Assembly: GCA_016716425.1 (NCBI GenBank)
Contig: JADJWJ010000005.1
Span: forward strand, 186,001-250,000
Direction: 5' to 3'
DNA: 64,000 nt
Source: Betaproteobacteria bacterium
GTDB lineage: Bacteria; Pseudomonadota; Gammaproteobacteria; Burkholderiales; Casimicrobiaceae
The position numbers were made by a program, and so were the translations under genes. This document shows, one piece after another, positions 24,468-33,316 of the stretch (the first letter of the stretch is position 1; the number at the start of each line of letters is the position of its first letter). Below the pieces are notes generated by a model. That model saw only the letters and a program-made list of their open reading frames with translations. It was not told where the DNA came from and searched no databases.

Positions 24468-26053
24468 ACGCGCGCCGCGGCCGCCGCGTTGTCGCCGCAC
24501 ACGCCGCGGCAGCGTGGATCGTGGCTGCCGCGCTGGCGACCGCAGCCGCCGGACCTGCCGGCGCGCAGGCTACCGCCGCGCAGAACTACGCGGCGCATTG
24601 CGCCGCCTGCCACGGCCCCGACCGGCTGGGCGGCACCGGCCCCGCGCTGCTGCCGGAGAACCTCGAACGATTGCGCCGCCCGGCGGCGGCCGACACGATC
24701 GCGCGCGGACGCATCGCCACGCAGATGCCCGGGTTCGCCGACCGGCTCGGCAAGGACGAGATCGACGCGCTGGTGACGTACGTGTACGCGCCGCCGAAGG
24801 AGAAGCCGGTCTGGGGCGCCGCCGAAATCGCGGCGTCGCGGGTCGTCCACCATGCCGACGGCACGCTGCCCGGCAAGCCGCGATATGCGGCCGACCCGAT
24901 GAACCTGTTCGTCGTCGTCGAGACCGGCGACCACCACGCGTCGATCCTCGACGGCGACACGTTCGAGCGGCTCGCGCGGTTTCCGACGCGCTTCGCGCTG
25001 CACGGCGGGCCCAAGTTCACGCCGGACGGCCGCTACGTGTACTTCGCGTCGCGCGACGGCTGGGTCGCCAAGTACGACCTGTGGAACCTCGTCACGGTGG
25101 CCGAAGTGCGCGCGGGCATCAACACGCGCAACATCGCGGTGTCCGGCGACGGCAAGTGGGTCATCGCCGGCAACTACCTGCCGCACACGCTGGTCGTGCT
25201 CGACGCGCGCGACCTCGCGCTCGTCAAGGTGATCCCGGTCGCCGACCGCGCCGGCAAGTCGTCGCGCGTGTCGGCCGTCTACGACGCGGCGCCGCGGAAG
25301 AGCTTCGTCGCCGCGCTGAAGGACGTGCCCGAGGTGTGGGAACTGCCCTACGACCCCGCCGCGCCACCCGTGTACGAGGGTTACGTGCACGACTACCGGT
25401 CCGGCGAAGCCGTCGCGGGCCGCGGCCCGTTTCCCGTTCGCCGCATCGTACTCGACGAGATTCTCGACGACTTCTTCTTCGACCAGCGCTACGACCACCT
25501 GATCGGGGCCGCGCGCGACGGCGGCCGCGGCCAAGTCGTGAACCTGAACGTGCGGCGCCGGATCGCGACCGTCGACCTGCCCGGCCTGCCGCACCTGGGC
25601 TCGGGCATCACGTGGGAGCGCGACGGGATACCGGTGCTCGCGACGACCAACCTCAAGGACGCCGTGGTGAGCGTCATCGACATGAAGGAATGGAAGAGCG
25701 TCGGCGCGATCGCGGTCAACGGACCGGGCTTCTTCCTGCGCAGCCACGACGCCACGCCGTACGCGTGGGTCGACGCGATGAACAGCCCGGCGAAGGACAC
25801 GCTGCAGGTCATCGACAAGCGCACGCTGACCGTCGTCAAGGCCGTCACGCCGGCGCCCGGAAAGACGGCCGCCCACGTCGAGTTCGACCGCTACGGCAAG
25901 TATGCGCTGGTCAGCGTGTGGGAACGCGACGGCGCCATCGTCGTCTACGACGCGGCCACGCTGGCCGAGGTCAAGCGGATTCCGGCGTCGCGGCCGGTCG
26001 GCAAGTACAACGTCTGGAACAAGGTCACGCGCTCGGCCGGCACGAGTCACTGA
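24464..26053 (+). CDS. nirN: Heme d1-binding dihydro-heme d1 dehydrogenase NirN
   Basis: The product has 529 residues. A signal peptide (AAAGPAGAQA) precedes a cytochrome c domain with CAACH near residue 46 and a d1-type propeller (YVYFASRDGWVAKYDLWNL, NTRNIAVSGDGKWVIAGNYL). NirN is a NirS homologue that oxidises dihydro-heme d1 and hands the cofactor to NirS. It differs from the NirS at 17679 by lacking the second histidine-bearing NirS signature. GTG 24464 overlaps the nirJ stop. It ends the operon. Confidence 0.93.
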   Translation: MNARRGRRVVAAHAAAAWIVAAALATAAAGPAGAQATAAQNYAAHCAACHGPDRLGGTGPALLPENLERLRRPAAADTIARGRIATQMPGFADRLGKDEIDALVTYVYAPPKEKPVWGAAEIAASRVVHHADGTLPGKPRYAADPMNLFVVVETGDHHASILDGDTFERLARFPTRFALHGGPKFTPDGRYVYFASRDGWVAKYDLWNLVTVAEVRAGINTRNIAVSGDGKWVIAGNYLPHTLVVLDARDLALVKVIPVADRAGKSSRVSAVYDAAPRKSFVAALKDVPEVWELPYDPAAPPVYEGYVHDYRSGEAVAGRGPFPVRRIVLDEILDDFFFDQRYDHLIGAARDGGRGQVVNLNVRRRIATVDLPGLPHLGSGITWERDGIPVLATTNLKDAVVSVIDMKEWKSVGAIAVNGPGFFLRSHDATPYAWVDAMNSPAKDTLQVIDKRTLTVVKAVTPAPGKTAAHVEFDRYGKYALVSVWERDGAIVVYDAATLAEVKRIPASRPVGKYNVWNKVTRSAGTSH

Positions 26054-26247
26054 TCCGGGTGCGGTCGCCGCCGCGCGGCGTGGCCTCGTCGCGCGTTGCG
26101 CCGCGCGGGTGCGGAAGGTGGCCGTTCCTGCTATCGTTGTCCGCCCGCAGGGCCCGGGGCGCCCGCCCCGGACGAGCGCGGGCGCGTGAGACCAGGCGTG
26201 CCGGCAGTCCGCCGCGCGCCATTCCAACCATAAGGGAGAGGACCACC

Positions 26248-26517
26248 ATGAAGATGTTCGCCGTCGTAGCCGCCGCCGTCGCCTTCGCCGCCAGCAGCAC
26301 CGCCTTCGCCGCCGGACCATCCTGCGAGGCGCAGGCCGCCGAGAAGAAGCTCGCCGGCGCCGCCAAGACGAGCTTCGTGACCAAGTGCGAGAAGGACGCC
26401 GCGGCGGACTCCACGAAGATGTGCGAAACGCAGGCAGCCGACAAGAAGCTGGCCGGCGCCGCCAGGACGAGCTTCGTGACCAAGTGCGTGAAGGACGCGG
26501 GGGCGGCGAAGAAGTAG
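26248..26517 (+). CDS. PsiF-repeat secreted protein
   Basis: The product has 89 residues. A signal peptide (AASSTAFAAGP) precedes two near-identical PsiF repeats, each with a CEAQAAEKKLAG-like start and a SFVTKC end. The four cysteines are spaced as two pairs. PsiF-repeat proteins were first noticed in phosphate-starvation genes of E. coli, but the role is unknown. ATG 26248 has AAGGGAGAGG upstream. It stands alone downstream of the nir operon, 194 bp after nirN, and is followed by a strong hairpin. Confidence 0.85.
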   Translation: MKMFAVVAAAVAFAASSTAFAAGPSCEAQAAEKKLAGAAKTSFVTKCEKDAAADSTKMCETQAADKKLAGAARTSFVTKCVKDAGAAKK

Positions 26518-26528
26518 GCGCCCGGCAA

Positions 26529-26557
26529 GGCCGGCCCTGCGGGGCGCAGGGCCGGCC
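26529..26557. terminator. Hairpin terminator between two convergent genes
   Basis: GGCCGGCCCTGC pairs perfectly with GCAGGGCCGGCC around a GGGGC loop (12-bp stem). It lies between the stop codons of the PsiF-like gene and the minus-strand secreted-protein gene. There is no clear T-run. Confidence 0.6.
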
Positions 26558-26578
26558 ATCACTGCGTGGCCGGTCGGG

Positions 26579-26998
26579 TCAGCGCAGCTCGACCGCGTAG
26601 TTGACCGAGTCGTCTTCGGTGGACGTGCGCAACATCGTACCTCGCAGCGCGTTCCACCGGCCGTACCCCCGCGCGCTGCACACGAGGTGCGTCCGGATGG
26701 CGGGGCCGGGAACGTTGTAGGTAACGGAGCAATCGGCGCCCTGCTGCAGCATCGGGCACGACGCTTCCGCGCGGACCGTCCCGAAGTTGGTGCTGCGGAT
26801 GGTCATGCGGACCGCGTACACCGGAACGTCGTCGACGTTGTTGACCAGACACTCGACGCGGTCCCCGGTGCCACCGTAGGTGACCACCGGCCCCGAGTGG
26901 ATCTCGATGTCAGCGGCGATTGCGCTCCCGGCAGAGGCCACTCCCACGGCAAGGACCGCGCCGAAGCGCAATACGGCAACCCGCAAACGCTGATGCAT
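26579..26998 (-). CDS. Small secreted protein of unknown function
   Basis: The product has 139 residues. A signal peptide (AVLAVGVASAGSAIAAD) precedes a beta-rich domain with four cysteines (RVECLVNN, EASCPML, ADCSVTYN, HLVCSARG) that could make two disulphides. It ends in VNYAVELR. ATG 26998 was chosen because GGAGAGGAG lies just upstream and it precedes the signal peptide. No family was recognised. It is convergent with the PsiF-like gene and stands upstream of no other gene in its direction. Confidence 0.75.
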   Translation of the reverse strand: MHQRLRVAVLRFGAVLAVGVASAGSAIAADIEIHSGPVVTYGGTGDRVECLVNNVDDVPVYAVRMTIRSTNFGTVRAEASCPMLQQGADCSVTYNVPGPAIRTHLVCSARGYGRWNALRGTMLRTSTEDDSVNYAVELR

Positions 26999-27184
26999 GG
27001 CAGCTCCTCTCCCACGGCGCGCGTCGCGCAGGGTCCGGCGCGCGAAACCCGGCGGCGCGCGCGAGGGCGCCTCCGCCGCAGCAGAGTCTACGCCCACAAT
27101 CCCAACAGGGGAATGCCTGCCGCGCCACGCCGCGCGGCACGCCGCCGCGCGGCGGCGCGGGCAAGAAACGCGCGCCCCGGCGCG

Positions 27185-27976
27185 TCAGCCCGCCGCCACC
27201 ACCGCCCGCGCCGCCATGACGCTGACCAGGTGGGCGCGGTACTCGGGCGAGCCGTGCAGGTCGCGGTTGAGGCCGTCTGGACTCACCTTCACCATCGTTG
27301 CGGCATCCGCGGTGAAATTCTTCGCCAGCGCCTCTTCCAGCGGCTTGCAGCGGAACACGGCCGACGCGGCGCCGGTGACGGCGACGCGCACGCCGCCGCC
27401 CGTCTGCGCGACGAACACGCCGACCAGCGCGAAGCGCGACGCCGGCTGCGCGAACTTGGCGTACGCGGCCTTCTTCGGCACCGGGAAGCTGACCGAGGTG
27501 ATGATCTCGCCGTCGGCGAGCGCGGTCTCGTACATGCCCCTGAAGAAGTCGTCGGCGGCGATCTTGCGCTTGTTGGTGTTCACGCTCGCCCCCAAGCCGA
27601 GCACCGCCGCCGGGTAATCGGCCGCAGGGTCGTTGTTGGCGAGCGCGCCGCCGATCGTGCCCATGTTGCGGATCTGGCGGTCGCCGATGCCCTCGGCGAG
27701 CGCCGCGAGCGCCGGGATGGCCGCCCGCACGTCCTTCGACGCAGCGACCTCGGCGTGGCGCGTCATCGCGCCGATCACGACGTGGTCGCCCTCCTTGCGG
27801 ATGCCCCTCAGCTCCGCGATGCCGGACAGGTCGACCAGCGTGCCCGGCTGCGCCAGCCGCAGCTTCATCGCGGCGACGAGGCTCTGCCCACCGGCCAGCG
27901 GCTTACCGCCGGTTTCGCCCAGCAGCGCGGCGGCGCTGGCGACGGAATCGGCTCTCTTCAGTTCGAAGCTGTACAT
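27185..27976 (-). CDS. coxM: FAD-binding (medium) subunit of a CO dehydrogenase/xanthine dehydrogenase-family enzyme
   Basis: The product has 263 residues. It has the two FAD-binding motifs of CoxM-like subunits: AGGQSLVAAMKLR near residue 28 and MGTIGGALANNDPAAD near residue 105, plus a C-terminal cluster-interacting domain. It passes electrons from the iron-sulphur subunit to the acceptor. It is the last gene of an S-L-M operon, 12 bp after coxL, an order typical of form II enzymes. The substrate is not proven; CO is one candidate. Confidence 0.85.
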   Translation of the reverse strand: MYSFELKRADSVASAAALLGETGGKPLAGGQSLVAAMKLRLAQPGTLVDLSGIAELRGIRKEGDHVVIGAMTRHAEVAASKDVRAAIPALAALAEGIGDRQIRNMGTIGGALANNDPAADYPAAVLGLGASVNTNKRKIAADDFFRGMYETALADGEIITSVSFPVPKKAAYAKFAQPASRFALVGVFVAQTGGGVRVAVTGAASAVFRCKPLEEALAKNFTADAATMVKVSPDGLNRDLHGSPEYRAHLVSVMAARAVVAAG

Positions 27977-27988
27977 GGTGCTCTCCCG

Positions 27989-30355
27989 TCAGCCGCGCGC
28001 CGCGCGGATGGCCTGCCAGACGCGATGCGGCGAGGCCGGCATGTCGAGGTGCTTGACGCCGACCCCGAGCAGCGCGTCGTGCACGGCGTTCATCAGCGCG
28101 GCCGGCGCGCCGATCGCCCCCGCCTCGCCGCAGCCCTTGGCCCCCAGCGGATTGTGCGTGCAGGGCGTCACGCGCGTCTCGACCTGGAACGACGGCAGGT
28201 CGTCGGCGCGCGGCATCGCGTAGTCCATGTAGCTGCCCGACAGCAGCTGGCCGCTCTCCGCGTCGTACACGCAATTCTCGAGCAGCGCCTGCCCGATGCC
28301 CTGTGCGAGCCCGCCGTGCACCTGCCCCTCGACGATCATCGGGTTGATGATGTTGCCGAAGTCGTCGCACGCGGTGAAGCGCGCGACCTCGACCACGCCC
28401 GTGTCGGGATCGATCTCGACCTCGCAGATGTGCGTGCCGGCCGGATAGGTGAAGTTGGTGGGGTCGTAGAACGCGGTCTCGTCGAGGCCGGGCTCCAGCT
28501 TGTCGAGCGGATAGTTGTGCGGCACGTACGCGGCGAGCGCCACCTCGCCGAACGCCTTGCTGCGGTCGGTGCCGGCCACCGTGAACTTGCCGTCCCTGAA
28601 CTCGATGTCGGCCTCGGCCGCCTCCAGCAGGTGCGCCGCGATCTTCTTGCCCTTGGCGATGACCTTGTCGAGCGCCTTGACGATCGCGGTGCCGCCGACC
28701 GCGAGCGAGCGCGAGCCGTACGTGCCCATGCCGAACGGCACGCGCCCGGTGTCGCCGTGCACGACCTCGACCGTCTCGATGTCGATACCGAGCTTGGCGG
28801 CGACCACCTGCGCGAACGTCGTCTCGTGGCCCTGGCCGTGGCTGTGCGAGCCGGTGAACACCGTCACGCCGCCGGTCGGGTTCACGCGCACTTCGCCCGC
28901 CTCGAACAGCCCGGCCCGCGCCCCCAGCGCGCCGGCGACGTTCGACGGCGCCAGTCCGCAGGCCTCGATGTACGACGAGTAGCCGATGCCGCGCAGCTTG
29001 CCGCGCTTGCCCGACTCCGCCTTGCGCGCCGCGTAGCCGGCGACGTCGGCCGCGGCCTTCGCGCCGTCGAGCGTCGCGTCGTAGTTGCCGGTGTCGTAGG
29101 TGAGCGCCACCGGCGTGGCATAGGGAAACGTGCGGATGAAGTTGCGGCGGCGGATCTCGTCCTGCGCGATGCCCAGGTCCACGCCCGCCTGGTGCACGAG
29201 CCGCTCGACGACGTACGTCGCCTCGGGCCGGCCGGCACCGCGGTAGGCGTCGACGGGCACGGTGTTGGTGAACGACGCGGTGACCTCGCACCAGATCGCC
29301 GGCGTCGTGTACTGGCCGGCGAGCAGCGTCGCGTACAGGATCGTCGGGATGCACGACGCGAACGTCGACAGGTACGCGCCCATGTTCGCCGTCGTCACCA
29401 CGCGCATCGCGAGGAACCTGCCGTCGCCGTCGCACGCCAACTCCGCGTGCGTGACGTGGTCGCGGCCGTGCGCGTCGGAGACGAACGCCTCGCCGCGTTC
29501 GGCCGCCCACTTGATCGGCCGGTTCACGCGCTTCGACGCCCACACCATCGCCGTCTCTTCGGCGTACAGGTAGATCTTCGAGCCGAAGCCGCCGCCGACG
29601 TCGGGCGCGATCACGCGCACCTTCGTCTCGGGCAGGCCGAGCACGAACGCCGTCATCAGCAGCCGCTCGACGTGCGGGTTCTGGCTGGCGACGTACAGCG
29701 TGTACGAGTCGTCGGCGCGGCTGTACGAGGCCACGGCCGCGCGCGGCTCGATCGCGTTCGGAATCAGCCGGTTGTTGACGATGTCGACCTTGGCGACGTG
29801 CGCGGCCTTGGCGAACGCCGCGTCGACGGCGGCCTTGTCGCCCAGCGCCCACGTGTAGCACTTGTTGCCGGGTGCCTGTTCGTGGATCTGCGGCGCGCCG
29901 GGTTTGAGCGCGGCAACACAGTTCACCACCGCCGGCAGCACCTCGTAGTCGACATCGATCAGCTCCGCGGCGTCCTTCGCCTCGTGCGGCGACTCGGCGA
30001 CGACCAGCGCGACCGGGTCGCCGACGTGGCGCACCTTGCCCTGCGCCAGCACCGGATGCGGCGGCTCGTTCATCGGCTTGCCGTCGGTGCCCGTGATGAG
30101 CCAGCCGCACGGCAGGCCGTTCACCCCCTCGAGGTCGGCCCCGGTGAACACGGCGACCACCCCCGGCGCGGCCTTTGCCTTCGCGGTGTCGACCTTGCGG
30201 ATCTTTGCGTGGGCGTGCGGCGAGCGCAGGAAGTACGCGTGCGTGTGGTGCGGCGGGTTGACGTCGTCGGTGTACTGCCCCGCGCCGGTCAGGAAGCGCA
30301 GGTCTTCCCTGCGGCGGACGGCTTGGCCGATCAGGCCGGTATCGTTGGCTCCCAT
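27989..30355 (-). CDS. coxL: Large molybdopterin subunit, form II CO dehydrogenase-like (aldehyde oxidase/xanthine dehydrogenase family)
   Basis: The product has 788 residues. The active-site loop reads DAYRGAGRPE, the form II signature; form I CO dehydrogenase has AYxCSFR instead. Other family marks are GSHSHGQGHET, IAPDVGGGFGSKIYLYAEE, and KGCGEAGAIGAPAAL with the catalytic Glu. It binds the molybdenum cofactor. Form II enzymes oxidise CO slowly or act on other substrates, so the function should be called CODH-like. A CoxD/CoxE-like pair in the window supports cofactor maturation. The start ATG 30355 is 10 bp after coxS. Confidence 0.85.
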   Translation of the reverse strand: MGANDTGLIGQAVRRREDLRFLTGAGQYTDDVNPPHHTHAYFLRSPHAHAKIRKVDTAKAKAAPGVVAVFTGADLEGVNGLPCGWLITGTDGKPMNEPPHPVLAQGKVRHVGDPVALVVAESPHEAKDAAELIDVDYEVLPAVVNCVAALKPGAPQIHEQAPGNKCYTWALGDKAAVDAAFAKAAHVAKVDIVNNRLIPNAIEPRAAVASYSRADDSYTLYVASQNPHVERLLMTAFVLGLPETKVRVIAPDVGGGFGSKIYLYAEETAMVWASKRVNRPIKWAAERGEAFVSDAHGRDHVTHAELACDGDGRFLAMRVVTTANMGAYLSTFASCIPTILYATLLAGQYTTPAIWCEVTASFTNTVPVDAYRGAGRPEATYVVERLVHQAGVDLGIAQDEIRRRNFIRTFPYATPVALTYDTGNYDATLDGAKAAADVAGYAARKAESGKRGKLRGIGYSSYIEACGLAPSNVAGALGARAGLFEAGEVRVNPTGGVTVFTGSHSHGQGHETTFAQVVAAKLGIDIETVEVVHGDTGRVPFGMGTYGSRSLAVGGTAIVKALDKVIAKGKKIAAHLLEAAEADIEFRDGKFTVAGTDRSKAFGEVALAAYVPHNYPLDKLEPGLDETAFYDPTNFTYPAGTHICEVEIDPDTGVVEVARFTACDDFGNIINPMIVEGQVHGGLAQGIGQALLENCVYDAESGQLLSGSYMDYAMPRADDLPSFQVETRVTPCTHNPLGAKGCGEAGAIGAPAALMNAVHDALLGVGVKHLDMPASPHRVWQAIRAARG

Positions 30356-30365
30356 CGCCGTCCTC

Positions 30366-30839
30366 CTACTTCGCCATCGCGGCGGCGCCGTGCGCCACCG
30401 CCTTGACGATGTTCTGATAGCCGGTGCACCGGCACAGGTTGCCTTCGAGCTCCGCGCGGATCGTCTTCTCGTCGGGCTGCGGATGGCGCGCGACGAGGTC
30501 GATCGCGCTCAGCACCATGCCCGGCGTGCAGAAGCCGCACTGCAGCCCGTGGCACTCCTTGAACGCCGCCTGCATCGGGTGCAGCGTGCCGTCGGCGGCC
30601 GCGAGCCCCTCGATGGTGACGACCTTGGCGCCGTTCGCCTGCGCGGCCAGCAGGTTGCACGCCTTCACGGCGCGGCCGTCGAGGCTGACCGTGCACGCGC
30701 CGCACTGGCCGGTGTCGCAGCCGACGTGCGTGCCCGTGAGGGCGAGCTCGTTGCGCAGGAAGTCGACGAGCAGCGTGCGCGCGTCGACGGTGGCACTCAC
30801 CGGCTTGCCGTTGACGGTCAGCGAGAGTTGCACGGACAC
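30366..30839 (-). CDS. coxS: [2Fe-2S] small subunit of CO dehydrogenase-like enzyme
   Basis: The product has 157 residues. The plant-ferredoxin-type cluster motif CDTGQCGACTV near residue 42 is followed by the second cluster cysteines in CGFCTPGM and NLCRCTGYQNIV. It is the electron-transfer subunit of the S-L-M enzyme. GTG 30839 has AAAGGAGAA upstream at 7 bp, and the reading then starts VSVQLSLTVNGK. It begins the operon. Confidence 0.88.
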   Translation of the reverse strand: MSVQLSLTVNGKPVSATVDARTLLVDFLRNELALTGTHVGCDTGQCGACTVSLDGRAVKACNLLAAQANGAKVVTIEGLAAADGTLHPMQAAFKECHGLQCGFCTPGMVLSAIDLVARHPQPDEKTIRAELEGNLCRCTGYQNIVKAVAHGAAAMAK

Positions 30840-31000
30840 GGGGATTCTCCTTTGGCGTGGGCGCCGCTGTCCGCGGCGCTCGTCGGGTGACGTCTGGCGT
30901 GCTGCGAAGGAGGGAGGATACTGCGCTGCCCGCATTGCGGCAATGCGACGCGCGGCGCGGTCATCATTGCGCGCCGCAGCATCCCGCGCGCCGCGGCGCT

Positions 31001-33127
31001 TCAGAATGCGACGACCACGCTCACGCCGCCGACCCAGTTGCGCCCCGGCGCGGGCTCGAAGTAGCGCCCGTTGGTGTCGCCGACGATGACGGAGCCGGCG
31101 TAGCCGACGTCGGTGACGTTGTTGACGCGGACGTAGCCGGTCCATGTCGCCCGTCCCGCCGGCTGGGTGAAGCCGACACGCGCGTTGCCGAGCGTGTACG
31201 CGGGCGCGTACTGCGCGTTGCGGTCGTTGACGTAGACGCGGCCGACGTGCTGCACCTCGACGCCCGCGCTGAAGCCGGGCCATCCAACCGGGGTCCACGC
31301 GAGCGCCCCGAAGGCCTGCTGCGCCGGCACGCCCGGCAGCCGCGCGCCGGCGGGGACTTCCACCGGCGGCAGGCCGGACACGAACGTGTCGACGAACACC
31401 GCCTGCAGCCACGTGAAGTTGACGTGCGCCGCGAGACCGCGGCCGAGTTCGCCGTCCCAGACGAACTCGGCGCCGCGTCGGCGCGTCGTGCCCGCGTTCC
31501 GGTAGGTCGTGCGGCCGCCAGCGGCGGCGTCGACGACGATCTCCTGCTCCGTATCCGCATGGAACAGCGCGGCGTTGACGCGCTGGCCCGCGCCCGGCAG
31601 CCACTTCAAGCCGATCTCGTACGACACGGACGTGGCGGCGTCGAGCGCGAGATTGAGGCCGCCACCGCCGGGCCGATAGGCCATTTCGGCGAACGTCGGC
31701 GTCTCGAACCCCTGCCCGTAGCTCGCGTACAGGTTGAGCGTGTCGGCGGCGTGCCAGACCACGCCGGCGATCGGGCTCGTGTTGCGGAACGTCCGGGCAC
31801 CGCTGTCGTCGGGGTTCGCGCCCGTGACGAACCGGTCGTCGGACGCGTAGCGGACGCGGCTCGTCCGCACGCCGAGCGTGGCCGACAGCGCCGGCAGCGC
31901 GGCCCACGTGACTTCCGCGTACGCGTCGGCGCCGCGCACGGTGGCATCCTCGTCGCGGCGCAGCGCGCCTTGACTCCCGTGGTCGTTGACGAAGCCCTGC
32001 CGCGTTTCGCGCATCGCGTCGGTGTCCACGCCGACCACCAGCGTCAGCGGCCGGCCGCCGAGTTCGGACGTGCGGACCAGCCGCAGGCCGACGCCGCCGT
32101 AGTCGCGGTCGAGCTCGACCACGCCACCCGACGACGTGAGCGCGGCGCCGGAGAATGCCAGGTACTGGCCGACCTGCCGCTGCCCGCCGTAGGCGGTGAA
32201 CCGCAGCGCGGTCGCCGCCGCCAGCGCGTGGTCGACGGCCACGCCGCCCTGCAGCTGGTTGACGGTCTTGCGCGTGTCGAAGAGCTCCGCCGCGGGGTCG
32301 GCCTGCCGCGGGTCGGCATCCCATTGCGCCTGCGTCAACCCGAGCGGGTCCTGTGCGTCGGGCTGGTGCTGCGAGCTGCCGATCACGGTGACGCGCGTGG
32401 CCGGCGCCGCGGCGAACACGAGCTTCGCGTTGACGACGTCGCGCGTGGCCGCCGAGTGCGCGCGGTAGCCATCGGTGGCCAGGTGGTTGCCGGCGATCAC
32501 GTAGCCGACGCCGCCGGCGGTGCCGGTGGCCTTGAGGCCGGCATTCCACGCCTCGAAGCTGCCCGCGCTGCCGCCGAACGTCGTGACCGCCGCGGGCGTC
32601 GGGTCCTCGGTGAAGACGGCGATGACGCCCCCCGACGCGTTGCCGTACAGCGTGGAGAACGGTCCGCGCAGCACCTCGACGCTGCGCGCCGACAGCAGGC
32701 TGAAGCTGCCGGTCTGGCCCTGCCCGTCCGGCATCGTCGCGGGGATGAAGTCCTGGTAGAGCCGCACGCCGCGCACGCCGAACGTCGCGCGGGCGCCGAA
32801 GCCGCGCGAGCTCACCTGCACGTCCTGCGCGTAGTTGTTGCGATTGGCCGCGAAGACCCCCGGCACGCGCGCCAGCGGCTCGGAGATGTCGAGCGCGCGC
32901 TGGCCGTCGCGGATGGCGGCCCCGTCGATGCTGTCGATGGAGGCCGGCACGTCGAAGCTGCGCTCGGCGCGCCGCGTCGCCGTGACCACGACCGGATCCA
33001 GCGCCGCGGTCGCCGGATCCACCTCGCCGTGCGCGCCTGCCGCGACAGCGAGCGCGCCGAGCAGCGACCAGCGTGGCGAACGCATCCACGCGGGCATCGG
33101 AGCGGCATCGGGACGGTGGTTCGGCAT
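31001..33127 (-). CDS. TonB-dependent outer-membrane receptor
   Basis: The product has up to 708 residues. A signal peptide (MRSPRWSLLGALAVAAGAHG, starting at Met 15) precedes a TonB-box-like DPVVVTATRRAERSFDVP, a plug domain (RVPGVFAANRNNYAQDVQVS, VEVLRGPFSTLYGNASGGVI) and a beta-barrel ending in VGGVSVVVAF with a C-terminal Phe. Met 33085 would start directly at the signal peptide and may be the true start. The ligand is unknown. No cobalamin riboswitch was seen upstream. It is near the CODH-like operon and in the same direction but 160 bp upstream of coxS. Confidence 0.85.
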   Translation of the reverse strand: MPNHRPDAAPMPAWMRSPRWSLLGALAVAAGAHGEVDPATAALDPVVVTATRRAERSFDVPASIDSIDGAAIRDGQRALDISEPLARVPGVFAANRNNYAQDVQVSSRGFGARATFGVRGVRLYQDFIPATMPDGQGQTGSFSLLSARSVEVLRGPFSTLYGNASGGVIAVFTEDPTPAAVTTFGGSAGSFEAWNAGLKATGTAGGVGYVIAGNHLATDGYRAHSAATRDVVNAKLVFAAAPATRVTVIGSSQHQPDAQDPLGLTQAQWDADPRQADPAAELFDTRKTVNQLQGGVAVDHALAAATALRFTAYGGQRQVGQYLAFSGAALTSSGGVVELDRDYGGVGLRLVRTSELGGRPLTLVVGVDTDAMRETRQGFVNDHGSQGALRRDEDATVRGADAYAEVTWAALPALSATLGVRTSRVRYASDDRFVTGANPDDSGARTFRNTSPIAGVVWHAADTLNLYASYGQGFETPTFAEMAYRPGGGGLNLALDAATSVSYEIGLKWLPGAGQRVNAALFHADTEQEIVVDAAAGGRTTYRNAGTTRRRGAEFVWDGELGRGLAAHVNFTWLQAVFVDTFVSGLPPVEVPAGARLPGVPAQQAFGALAWTPVGWPGFSAGVEVQHVGRVYVNDRNAQYAPAYTLGNARVGFTQPAGRATWTGYVRVNNVTDVGYAGSVIVGDTNGRYFEPAPGRNWVGGVSVVVAF

Positions 33128-33316
33128 CGCATCGGCCGGCGGTCCGCGGCGGGACGCAGCGTGGCCGACCGCGCGGTGTTTGACAAGGTCGCTCGACCAC
33201 GCGGGGTTCCGCGGCTAAGCTTGGCAAACGCACCCGTCGCGGCGGTCCGACATGCCAGCACAACGCTTCCCCCTGCCCCACCGGATCCGGTCGCGCGTCG
33301 CGTGCGGGACCGGCTG

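Noticed and set aside
24464..26053. A second nirS
   Set aside because: It has a cytochrome c plus d1-type propeller but lacks the NirS histidine signature and sits last in the operon after nirJ, the usual nirN position.
33128..33316. Cobalamin riboswitch upstream of the TonB-dependent receptor
   Set aside because: No B12-box-like stretch was seen in the 190-bp divergent gap, so the receptor ligand stays unknown.
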